From: Phenylobacterium immobile (ATCC 35973)
Lineage (GTDB): Bacteria; Pseudomonadota; Alphaproteobacteria; Caulobacterales; Caulobacteraceae
Reading direction: 5' to 3'
Assembly (NCBI RefSeq): GCF_001375595.1
Contig: NZ_CVJQ01000001.1
Span: forward strand, 682,001 to 746,000
Length of the DNA: 64,000 nucleotides
In this document: positions 1-6,938 of the stretch, piece after piece
Numbering within the stretch: the first letter of the stretch is position 1
Layout: every line of letters starts with the position of its first letter
Notes under the pieces: model-generated
Database searches by the model: none
What the model saw: the letters and a program-made list of their open reading frames with translations, nothing else
What the model was told of the DNA's origin: nothing
Program-made: the position numbers and the translations under genes

Positions 1-65
1 CACCTCTGCAAGGTAGGGATGTTGCGTCTTCGCCGCACGTGCGCTCGGCCCTATGCTGGGCGAAG

Positions 66-632
66 ATGAGCGCCATCCTTTTTCCCATCGCCGCCAACGC
101 CGAGCAGGCGCTGAGCCAACCTCTGGGCCGCGCCGCCCGCGAGCGCGACGCCGCGCGCTCCGTCGGCGGCGATGTGGTCTTCACCACCGAGGCCGTCGGA
201 CCGGCTTTCCTCGATGAGGCCGCCGCGCTTGCAGCCTATGTCGGCCGTATCGCCGATCCGGGGCGGCGGATTTCGCCAGCCGGTGAAGACCTCTATCTGC
301 GGCTGGCCGAGCAGATCGATGGGCGACCGCGCCGACCGGTCGAGCCGATTTTCGCCGAGGGCCGCCGTTGGCCGGCGCCGGAGGAGGCGCCGCGTACGGT
401 TTGGCGGTTGCGGATCTCCTACTGGCGCATCGGCTCCGCGGAGCGGCCGTTAGATGCGCCTCAGGCCCGCAAGGCCCGCCGCGCGCGCGACGGCGCGGCG
501 ATCGCCGCCGACACCCTGAAGGCCATCGCCAGCCAGCCTTTGCGACCGGTGAAGCCGCAGCAGGGCCTGGACATCGGCCTTTTCGAGGTGCGCCTGCCTG
601 AGGCCCCGCACATCATCGTGCCCGATGAGTGA
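66..632 (+). CDS. Hypothetical protein upstream of a zincin-like metallopeptidase
   Basis: A 188-residue protein that I do not recognise. The ATG at 66 is preferred over an upstream GTG at 39 because the extra residues look non-conserved. There is no signal peptide or membrane segment. The middle is rich in Arg and Pro, and two stretches (WRLRISYWRIG and GLDIGLFEVRLPEAP) look like beta strands of a small folded domain. The 3' end overlaps the next gene by 8 bases, so the two are probably co-translated. The partner being a small HEXXH protease is the only clue to function. No function is assigned. Confidence 0.6.
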   Translation: MSAILFPIAANAEQALSQPLGRAARERDAARSVGGDVVFTTEAVGPAFLDEAAALAAYVGRIADPGRRISPAGEDLYLRLAEQIDGRPRRPVEPIFAEGRRWPAPEEAPRTVWRLRISYWRIGSAERPLDAPQARKARRARDGAAIAADTLKAIASQPLRPVKPQQGLDIGLFEVRLPEAPHIIVPDE

Positions 633-1035
633 GATTGGCTTGGCGCCGTCGCTGGACGACATCGCCCGGATCGCCGAGATCGCGTTCGAGTCGCTGCCGC
701 CGGAATTCCGCCGGCTCACAGGCGAGGTGATTTTCCGCGTCGACGATTTCGCCGAACAGACCGTGCTCGACGACCTGGAGATCGAAGACCCCTTCGATCT
801 GACGGGGCTCTACCAGGGCGTTGACCTCGCGGCCCGCGGCGGCCTTGGGCCGGCGGCCGAGCCCTCGCGCGTGTTTCTCTATCGCCGGCCGATCCTCGAT
901 GAGTGGGCCGCACATGGTGAGATTACGCTGGAGGAACTGGTCGCCCATGTGTTGGTGCACGAGATCGGGCACCACTTCGGCCTGTCCGACGCAGCGATGC
1001 ACGCGATTGAGGCGTCAGCCGGCGATGGGGCGTGA
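625..1035 (+). CDS. Small zincin-like metallopeptidase family protein
   Basis: A 136-residue soluble protein of the bacterial metallopeptidase family formerly annotated as DUF1025. The signature is HEIGHHFGLSD at residues 112-122: an HEXXH zinc motif with Glu113 as the probable base and a downstream Asp122 as third ligand. The N-terminal half matches the family layout (ALESLPPEFR-like helix, acidic strand, then an RRPI strand leading to the motif). Substrates of this family are unknown. It is translationally coupled to the upstream hypothetical gene by an 8-base overlap. Confidence 0.85.
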   Translation: MSEIGLAPSLDDIARIAEIAFESLPPEFRRLTGEVIFRVDDFAEQTVLDDLEIEDPFDLTGLYQGVDLAARGGLGPAAEPSRVFLYRRPILDEWAAHGEITLEELVAHVLVHEIGHHFGLSDAAMHAIEASAGDGA

Positions 1036-1146
1036 GGCGCGCCGCCCGCGGGTCGCATCGGGGCCTGATTTATCGCGTCCTTATGCCTCGCCAGCGGCTG
1101 TGCGCCGGGGTTTCGTCGTAAAGCGTTTGCGGGTATCGGGCGGGGA

Positions 1147-1674
1147 ATGTTCTCGAAGTTTCTGACCGGCGCCCTGGCCGGCTTCTCTCTCTTGGCGGCC
1201 GCACAGAGCGCCTCGGCCATGTCTTTGCGGCCCGTTCCGCGCCTTGAGCTCAGTCAGATGATGGGCCGCTGGTACGAGGTGGCCCGCACTCCCAACGCCC
1301 TGCAGCGCAATTGCCAGGCCGGCGCCTCTGAATGGACCCCGGCCCAGGGCGGTTTCGCCGTCGTCCAATCGTGCCGCAAGGGCGCGGCTAACGGGCCGCT
1401 CGCCCAATGGAAGGCCAAGGCGACTGTCGCCGATCCATCCTCCAACGCCCGGTTCAAGATGGTCTTCTTTGGCGGGATGGTCAGCCAGGACTATGTGGTG
1501 CTTGAGCACAAGGACGAGCAGGGCTGGCTGATCCTGGCGACCGCCAACGGCAAGTATCTATGGCTGATGTCCCAGCGCCCGACGCTGGCGAGCGCGGTGC
1601 GCGCCCAGGCCATCCAGCGCATTCGCCAATTGGGCTTTGATCCCGCCCGCCTGGAGTTTCCTCCGGCCAGCTAA
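1147..1674 (+). CDS. Lipocalin family protein (Blc-like)
   Basis: A 175-residue secreted lipocalin. Residues 1-24 form a signal peptide ending ASA. The mature protein opens with the lipocalin SCR1 motif (MMGRWYEVAR; the G-x-W signature) and contains the later strands MVSQDYVVLEHKDEQGWLIL and YLWLMSQRPTL, which match bacterial lipocalin Blc, an envelope carrier of fatty acids or lysophospholipids. There is no lipobox cysteine at the cleavage site, so it is probably soluble in the periplasm rather than a lipoprotein like E. coli Blc. The ligand is unknown. Confidence 0.85.
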   Translation: MFSKFLTGALAGFSLLAAAQSASAMSLRPVPRLELSQMMGRWYEVARTPNALQRNCQAGASEWTPAQGGFAVVQSCRKGAANGPLAQWKAKATVADPSSNARFKMVFFGGMVSQDYVVLEHKDEQGWLILATANGKYLWLMSQRPTLASAVRAQAIQRIRQLGFDPARLEFPPAS

Positions 1675-1695
1675 GTCTGGGCGCTCTTGCCTCGC

Positions 1696-1710
1696 GAACG
1701 AAGCCGGAAC
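1696..1710 (+). promoter_or_regulatory. LexA (SOS) box upstream of mmcB
   Basis: The sequence GAAC-gaagccg-GAAC is a perfect match to the alphaproteobacterial LexA operator, a direct repeat GAAC-N7-GAAC (GTTC-N7-GTTC on the other strand). It ends 3 bases before the ATG at 1714, so LexA binding would block transcription at the start of mmcB. Its presence also argues that the upstream TTG start at 1687 is not used. Confidence 0.8.
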
Positions 1711-1713
1711 AGA

Positions 1714-2187
1714 ATGGCCGCGGTGGACGTCTCCCTGACCCTCGTGACGCCGGCGCGGCCGGAGATCACCCAGACCGTGACTCGCGGCGCAGCGCGCTTG
1801 ATGACGGCGCTGAGCTATGCGCCGCTGCTGGAGGTGTGCCTGCCGAACGGGCGGCGCGCCGACATCATGGCGCTGGGGCCAAGAGGTCAGATCTTGATCA
1901 TTGAGGTGAAGTCCGGGATCGCCGACTTCCGCACCGATCGGAAATGGCGCGAGTACCAGCCCTACTGCGACGCCTTCGCTTTCGCGGTAGCGCCGGAGTT
2001 TCCGCGCGAAATCCTGCCTGATGAGCCTGGGTTGATCGTCGCCGATGGCTTTGGCGGGGCGGTGCTGCGCGAGGCGCCGGCGACGGCGCTGGCCGGGGCG
2101 CGGCGCAAGGCGTTGACTCTCGCCTTCGCGCGGCTCGCGGCGATGCGCTCCGCCGGCGTGGCCGCGGTCAACCTGGAAGGCGTCTGA
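1714..2187 (+). CDS. mmcB: MmcB family DNA repair protein
   Basis: A 157-residue protein matching MmcB, an SOS-induced DNA-damage tolerance factor first described in Caulobacter for mitomycin C resistance. The fold is PD-(D/E)XK nuclease-like: Asp50 in RRADIM, then Glu64 and Lys66 in IIEVKSG are the candidate catalytic residues, followed by DFRTDRKWREYQPYCD. The ATG at 1714 is chosen because a LexA box occupies the preceding 18 bases. It stands alone, convergent with regA. Nuclease activity is inferred from the fold only. Confidence 0.85.
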   Translation: MAAVDVSLTLVTPARPEITQTVTRGAARLMTALSYAPLLEVCLPNGRRADIMALGPRGQILIIEVKSGIADFRTDRKWREYQPYCDAFAFAVAPEFPREILPDEPGLIVADGFGGAVLREAPATALAGARRKALTLAFARLAAMRSAGVAAVNLEGV

Positions 2188-2188
2188 C

Positions 2189-2746
2189 CTAGCGCGGGGC
2201 GCGCTTGGCGAGGATCCGCTGGAGGGTGCGGCGGTGCATGTTGAGGCGCCGCGCCGTTTCCGAGACGTTGTGGCCGCACAGCTCATACACCCGCTGGATA
2301 TGCTCCCAGCGCACGCGGTCGGCGCTCATCGGGTTTTCCGGCGGCTCCGGCGCGGTGGCGCCGGTTGCCAACAGGGCGCGGGCGACATCGTCGGCGTCAG
2401 CGGGTTTGGACAGGTAGTCGACGGCGCCGGCCTTCACCGCCTGCACGGCGGTGGCGATGTTGCCATAGCCGGTCAGCATGATGATCCGGGCGTCGGGGCG
2501 CGCCTCGCGGATCGCCTCCACGACCTTTAAGCCGGAGCCGTCGTCCAGGCGCATGTCCAGGACAGCGAAAGCCGGCGCCTTGTCGCGCACTGCGCTCAGG
2601 GCGTCGTTCACGCTGCCGACCAGGGTGGGTTCGAAGCCGCGCTGTTCAAGGGCGCGGCCGAGGCGGGTTCGCAATGGCGCATCGTCGTCCAAAACCAGGA
2701 GCGACCGGTCCGGCAAGGCTGCGATGTCTTCTGTGAGTTCGGTCAT
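2189..2746 (-). CDS. regA: Redox response regulator RegA/ActR/PrrA
   Basis: A 185-residue response regulator. The receiver domain spans about residues 14-125 with Asp64 (VLDMRLDDGSG) as phosphoacceptor, the MLTG Thr and YLSKP Lys. The C-terminus is a Fis-type helix-turn-helix ending NVSETARRLNMHRRTLQRIL, the highly conserved DNA-binding helix of the RegA/ActR/PrrA/RegR family. It controls energy metabolism and respiratory oxidase genes according to redox state. It lies 69 bases downstream of the cognate kinase regB on the same strand. Confidence 0.93.
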   Translation of the reverse strand: MTELTEDIAALPDRSLLVLDDDAPLRTRLGRALEQRGFEPTLVGSVNDALSAVRDKAPAFAVLDMRLDDGSGLKVVEAIREARPDARIIMLTGYGNIATAVQAVKAGAVDYLSKPADADDVARALLATGATAPEPPENPMSADRVRWEHIQRVYELCGHNVSETARRLNMHRRTLQRILAKRAPR

Positions 2747-2771
2747 CTGAGGCGTGGCGTCCGGTCTGGCT

Positions 2772-2786
2772 GCGTCATTCTGTCGC
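2772..2786 (+). promoter_or_regulatory. Possible RegA/RegR-type binding site between regB and regA
   Basis: GCGTCATTCTGTCGC in the 69-base gap between regB and regA fits the RegR box described in Bradyrhizobium (GNGRCRTTNNGNCGC) with one mismatch at the first R. Its position upstream of regA would allow autoregulation. A degenerate 15-mer match is weak evidence on its own. Confidence 0.35.
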
Positions 2787-2815
2787 TACCTGCGGCAAGT
2801 CGCAAGTGATTCAAC

Positions 2816-4189
2816 TCATTCTGGCGAAGCTTCGATGCGATCGCGAGCCCAACGGGCGTTGACGACGGCGCCGCGGAGCCGGCCGTTCTGGAAATTCACC
2901 ACGGCGCCCGTCCGTTCCAAGAGGGTCTTGGCGATGAAGAAACCGAGTCCCATGCCGATATGCCCGGTGCGAGAGCCTTCGGCGCCCGGGCGTGTCGTCA
3001 CGTAGGGCTCGCCGAGCTTGGCGAGGATCTCCGGCGCGAATCCGGGACCGTCGTCGCGGACCTCAACCGAGATTGCGTCGGCCTCAAAACGCGCCGTCAC
3101 CAGGACCTCCGACGCAGCGAAATCGACGGCGTTCTCCACAAAGGAAGCGATCGCGTGGATCACTTCGGGCATGCGCCGCACAGTGGGCGGAGTCTGGTTC
3201 GGCTGGCCAGCGACGATCGCCTCCACACGGACGCCTTTGATGCCGGAATGGGGTTTGACCACCTCATCCAGCAGCTGGCGCAGGCTCATGCGCTCGTGCA
3301 CCTCGTCGGAGGCCTCTGCGGGCGCGTCCGTCAGCCGGCGCAAGATGTCGCGGCAGCGCGCTGCCTGGGCGACCAGCAACTCGGCGTCCTCCTTGGCCTG
3401 CGGCGTGGATGCCTCCCGCGCCATCTCCTTGGCGACAATGGCGATGGTGGCCAACGGCGTGCCCAACTCGTGGGCGGCCGCCGCGGCCAGCGCGCCGAGC
3501 GCCGAGAGGCGTTGTTCGCGTGACAACACCGACTGGGTGACGTCGAGCGCCAGGGCCATACGACCGGACTCCAGGGCGGCCTGGCGAACATAGCCCCCGA
3601 TCAGCATGGTGCCAGTGAGAATCGCGGCGGCGACGGCCACGCGATAGGGCTGGGTGATCACGGCTTCCTGGTCCGGCGCCGTCGGCAGCGGCAGGGAATG
3701 CAGCGTCAGGAAGATCGTCATCGCCGTTGACAGCGCCGCCACCAGGGCGACCTGCCATCGCGGCAGGGAGGCTGCGGCCAGGGTGACCGGGGCCATCAGA
3801 ACGAGAATGAACGGATTGGCCGGTCCGCCGGTCAGGAACAGCAGGCCGGAGAGTTGCAGGATATCCAGCGACAGCTGGGCCGCGCCCTCCGTGTCGCCGA
3901 ACACCCGCTGGCCGGGCGAGGCGATCGAGGTCAGGAGGTTCGCCCAGGCGCCGGCGGCGATCAGGGCGACGCACCAGCCGAAGGGCACGTTCAGCTCAAA
4001 GGCCCAAGCCGCGAACAGCAGCAGCAACTCGCCGCCGATGATCGCCCAGCGAAGGGAGACGACCGTGCGCACGCGCAGCCGGCTTTGCCGCAAGGGTTGG
4101 GCGCGCAGCGCGTCGGCGGCTTGCAGACCCTCCTGCGCCGTCCTATCGAGGCCGCGCCCTGCCGCGTCCTGGGCGTACCAGTCGCTCAA
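2816..4189 (-). CDS. regB: Redox-sensing histidine kinase RegB/ActS/PrrB
   Basis: A membrane histidine kinase of about 457 residues. Several hydrophobic segments cover the N-terminal half and carry GGPANPF, the ubiquinone-binding signature of RegB. The H-box is AAAHELGTPLATIAI; shortly after it, QAARCRDILRRL contains a Cys at the position expected for the redox-active cysteine of RegB. The ATPase domain has ENAVDFA, DDGPGF and GMGLGFFIAK. No ATG fits; the TTG at 4189 gives the usual family length. It diverges from the SCO gene with only about 27 bases between starts, as in Rhodobacter regB-senC. Confidence 0.9.
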   Translation of the reverse strand: MSDWYAQDAAGRGLDRTAQEGLQAADALRAQPLRQSRLRVRTVVSLRWAIIGGELLLLFAAWAFELNVPFGWCVALIAAGAWANLLTSIASPGQRVFGDTEGAAQLSLDILQLSGLLFLTGGPANPFILVLMAPVTLAAASLPRWQVALVAALSTAMTIFLTLHSLPLPTAPDQEAVITQPYRVAVAAAILTGTMLIGGYVRQAALESGRMALALDVTQSVLSREQRLSALGALAAAAAHELGTPLATIAIVAKEMAREASTPQAKEDAELLVAQAARCRDILRRLTDAPAEASDEVHERMSLRQLLDEVVKPHSGIKGVRVEAIVAGQPNQTPPTVRRMPEVIHAIASFVENAVDFAASEVLVTARFEADAISVEVRDDGPGFAPEILAKLGEPYVTTRPGAEGSRTGHIGMGLGFFIAKTLLERTGAVVNFQNGRLRGAVVNARWARDRIEASPE

Positions 4190-4216
4190 GGCTCCGCCCG
4201 GTTGAAGGAGGCCATC

Positions 4217-4828
4217 ATGTCCCGCCGCGCCGTCATTCCGCTTGCGCTCCTGGCCGTCGTCATCGTCGCTATCGCCGTTTTCGCCTCTCAGCGCGGTCTG
4301 TTCTCCGCAAAGCCAAGCGCCGCCATTGGTGGTGCGTTCCAGCTTGTGGACCAATCCGGCCGCAAGGTCGACCAGGGGTTGCTGAAGGGCAAGTGGAGCG
4401 CGGTCTTCTTCGGTTTCACCTACTGTCCCGATGTTTGCCCGACCACCTTGTTCGCCTTGGGCGAGGCTGAACGCCGCCTGGGTGACCAGGCGCGCGATGT
4501 GCAGACGGTCTTTGTTTCGGTCGATCCGGAGCGCGACACGCCCAAGGCCCTAGGCGAATATCTGGCCAACGACGCCTTTCCGAAGCAGGCGCTCGGTCTC
4601 ACGGGAACGCCGGAGCAGATCGCCGCGGCGGCCAAGGCCTACAAAGTCTACTACGCCAAGCGGCCCCTGGAGGGCGGGGGCTACACCATGGACCACACGG
4701 CGATCACCTACCTGATGAACCCCAGCGGCGGCTTCGTCTGCCCGATCGCCCACGCCGCCACGCCCGATGAGATCGCCGGCAAGATCAAGGCCGCCATGGC
4801 CAAGGGGCGTAGGGCCGACAGCTGCTGA
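4217..4828 (+). CDS. senC: SCO1/SenC/PrrC family copper chaperone
   Basis: A 203-residue membrane-anchored thioredoxin-fold protein. Residues 5-24 are a hydrophobic anchor. The copper site is visible as YCPDVCPT (CxxxCP) with the distal His in MDHTAITYLMNP. SCO proteins deliver copper to the CuA centre of cytochrome c oxidase. The ATG at 4217 has a good Shine-Dalgarno (GAAGGAG). Divergence from regB links it to respiratory redox control. Confidence 0.93.
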   Translation: MSRRAVIPLALLAVVIVAIAVFASQRGLFSAKPSAAIGGAFQLVDQSGRKVDQGLLKGKWSAVFFGFTYCPDVCPTTLFALGEAERRLGDQARDVQTVFVSVDPERDTPKALGEYLANDAFPKQALGLTGTPEQIAAAAKAYKVYYAKRPLEGGGYTMDHTAITYLMNPSGGFVCPIAHAATPDEIAGKIKAAMAKGRRADSC

Positions 4829-4880
4829 AATGCACGGCCGGCGCCACAAAGGGTGAACCGACTGCCACGTTCAGCTATTA

Positions 4881-4895
4881 TGTTGCGGCGCAACA
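4881..4895. promoter_or_regulatory. Perfect inverted repeat upstream of phaZ (candidate PhaR operator)
   Basis: TGTTGC-GGC-GCAACA is a perfect 6-base inverted repeat with a 3-base centre, ending 10 bases before the phaZ start codon. TGC-rich palindromes in front of PHB genes are typical operators for PhaR-type regulators in alphaproteobacteria. The assignment to PhaR is inference from position and the palindrome. Confidence 0.5.
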
Positions 4896-4905
4896 AAGGT
4901 GACGC

Positions 4906-6177
4906 ATGCTCTATTCGCTCTACGAAGCTGGATACTACGCCTCAGCGCCCATGCGGATGGCGGCGCGCCTGACGCGCGACGCCTGGTCCTCGCCGCTCAA
5001 TCCCGCCCATAACAGCGAGTTCGGCCGCGGGGTCTACGCCGGCGCCGAGCTGTTCTCGACCCTAACCCGCCGCTATGGCCGGCCGGAGTGGGGCATCGAT
5101 CATGTGAACATTGATGGCCATGACGTCCGCGTCCGTGTCAACGAGACCTGGTCGAGCCCCTGGGGCAAGCTGATCCACTTTGCGCGGTCGACGTCAGACA
5201 TGCGCAAGGCCGGCCGGCGCGAACTGGAGCCGGCGATCCTGATCGTGGCGCCGTTGTCGGGCCACTATGCGACTCTGCTGCGCGGCACGGTGCAGGCCTT
5301 CCTGAAGGATCACGAAGTCTATGTGACCGACTGGGCTAACGCCCGCGACGTGCCCGTGCTCGAAGGCCGTTTCGACTTCCACGACTTCATCGACCATATC
5401 CGCATCATGCTGCGCCAGCTGGGCCCGCGGCCGCACGTGCTCGCGGTCTGCCAGCCGGGCCCGCCGGTGCTGGCGGCGGCGGCCCTGATGGCCGAGGACA
5501 ACGAAGACTCAAGGCCGATGACCATGACCTTCATGGGCTCGCCGATCGACGCGCGCCTTTCGCCGACGGTGACCAATCGCCTGGCGGAGGAAAAGCCCTT
5601 CACCTGGTTCCAGAACAACATGATCGACACCGTGCCCGCGCCCTATCCGGGGATGGGGCGGCGCGTCTATCCGGGGTTCGTCCAGCTCGCCAGCTTCATG
5701 ACCATGAACCTGGAGCGCCACCAGGAGGCGCACCTGAAGTACCTGCATCAATTGATGGACGGCGACGGCGACGGCGCAGAGCAGCATCTGGCCTTCTATG
5801 ACGAGTACCTCGCGGTGCTCGACCTGACGGAGGAGTTCTACCTCCAGACCATTGACGTGGTTTTCCAGAGCTACCTGCTGCCGAAGGGCGAGCTTATGCA
5901 CCGCGGCCGCCTCGTCCGGCCGGACCTGATCCGCGACATCGGGCTTCTGACCGTCGAGGGTGAGAACGACGACATCTCCGGCATCGGCCAGACGCAGGCC
6001 GCGCACGCCCTTTGCTCGGGCCTGCCGGACGCCTTCAAGGAAGACTATGTGCAGCCGCACGTCGGCCACTATGGCGTCTTCAACGGCCGCCGGTTCCGCG
6101 AGCAGATCTACCCAAAAGTCAGGGCCTTCATCGCCCAGGGCGAAGCCGGCTTCGACAAGGCCCGCGCCGCAGCCTAG
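4906..6177 (+). CDS. phaZ: Intracellular polyhydroxyalkanoate depolymerase
   Basis: A 423-residue alpha/beta hydrolase of the intracellular PhaZ family, which degrades amorphous PHB granules. The nucleophile elbow is VLAVCQPGPP with Cys182 in place of serine, as in Ralstonia PhaZ1. The N-terminal MLYSLYEAGYYASAPMRMAA motif and the C-terminal GENDDISGIGQTQAAH and VQPHVGHYGVFNG segments (acid and His of the triad) are characteristic. No signal peptide, so cytoplasmic. Probably regulated through the palindrome immediately upstream. Confidence 0.95.
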   Translation: MLYSLYEAGYYASAPMRMAARLTRDAWSSPLNPAHNSEFGRGVYAGAELFSTLTRRYGRPEWGIDHVNIDGHDVRVRVNETWSSPWGKLIHFARSTSDMRKAGRRELEPAILIVAPLSGHYATLLRGTVQAFLKDHEVYVTDWANARDVPVLEGRFDFHDFIDHIRIMLRQLGPRPHVLAVCQPGPPVLAAAALMAEDNEDSRPMTMTFMGSPIDARLSPTVTNRLAEEKPFTWFQNNMIDTVPAPYPGMGRRVYPGFVQLASFMTMNLERHQEAHLKYLHQLMDGDGDGAEQHLAFYDEYLAVLDLTEEFYLQTIDVVFQSYLLPKGELMHRGRLVRPDLIRDIGLLTVEGENDDISGIGQTQAAHALCSGLPDAFKEDYVQPHVGHYGVFNGRRFREQIYPKVRAFIAQGEAGFDKARAAA

Positions 6178-6188
6178 ATTTCATCCCC

Positions 6189-6938
6189 ATGAGTCTGTGG
6201 GGGCGAAGGGTCGCCGACGGCGATCGGCTTGAAGTGGCGGGCTGCGCTGTGAGGCTGCGCGTTAACGGACGCGCGCGCCGCATCTCGCTGCGCATCGACC
6301 GCGCCCGGCGCGAAGTGGTGGCCAGCGCCCCTAGCCTGCACCGGCTCAGCGAGGCCGCTGATTTCGCGAAATCCCGGGCGGCCTGGATCGCCGCGCGTAT
6401 GGCCGAGCTGCCGCAGCCATCGACGCTCGCCCCTGGTCAGGTCATCGAAGTGTTCGGCCAGCCGGTGCGGCTGGCGTCGGCGGAAGGCCGGGCGCGCTGG
6501 ATCGCCGCGTCGGCCGATCAGCCCACCGAAATCCGCGCCATGGGCGAGGGCGAGGGGTTCGCCCGCGCGGTCAAACTGCTGATCCGCAAGCAGGCGCTCA
6601 ACATGTTCGAGGCTCGCAGCGCCCATTATGCGGGCCGGCTCGGCGCGGCGACGCCGAAGGTCGCGGTGACCGACACCACCTCGCGCTGGGGTTCGTGCAC
6701 GCCGGCGCGACCTGGCGGGGCCGGGTCGATCCGCTATTCCTGGCGCCTCGCGCTCGCGCCCTTCGCGGTGGCCGACTACGTCGCCGCCCACGAATGCGCC
6801 CATCTGCTGGAGGCCAATCACGGCCCGAAGTTCTGGGCCCATGTCCGCGCCCTCGTCGGCGACGAGCGGCCGCATCGCGCCTGGCTGCGCGCCCATGGGG
6901 CGGCGCTTCACGCTTTCGGAGCGCAGCAGGGACTCTAG
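6189..6938 (+). CDS. YgjP/DUF45 family SprT-like metallopeptidase
   Basis: A 249-residue protein. The zinc motif is HECAHLLEANHGPKFW from about residue 201 (HExxH plus a third His), with the conserved DTTSRWGSCTP stretch before it, both hallmarks of the YgjP/M48-like family. The N-terminal half (VNGRARRISLRIDRARREVVASAP) is the family's beta domain. It starts 11 bases after phaZ and may be co-transcribed. The 3' end overlaps the convergent PBP gene by 4 bases. Physiological role unknown. Confidence 0.88.
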   Translation: MSLWGRRVADGDRLEVAGCAVRLRVNGRARRISLRIDRARREVVASAPSLHRLSEAADFAKSRAAWIAARMAELPQPSTLAPGQVIEVFGQPVRLASAEGRARWIAASADQPTEIRAMGEGEGFARAVKLLIRKQALNMFEARSAHYAGRLGAATPKVAVTDTTSRWGSCTPARPGGAGSIRYSWRLALAPFAVADYVAAHECAHLLEANHGPKFWAHVRALVGDERPHRAWLRAHGAALHAFGAQQGL

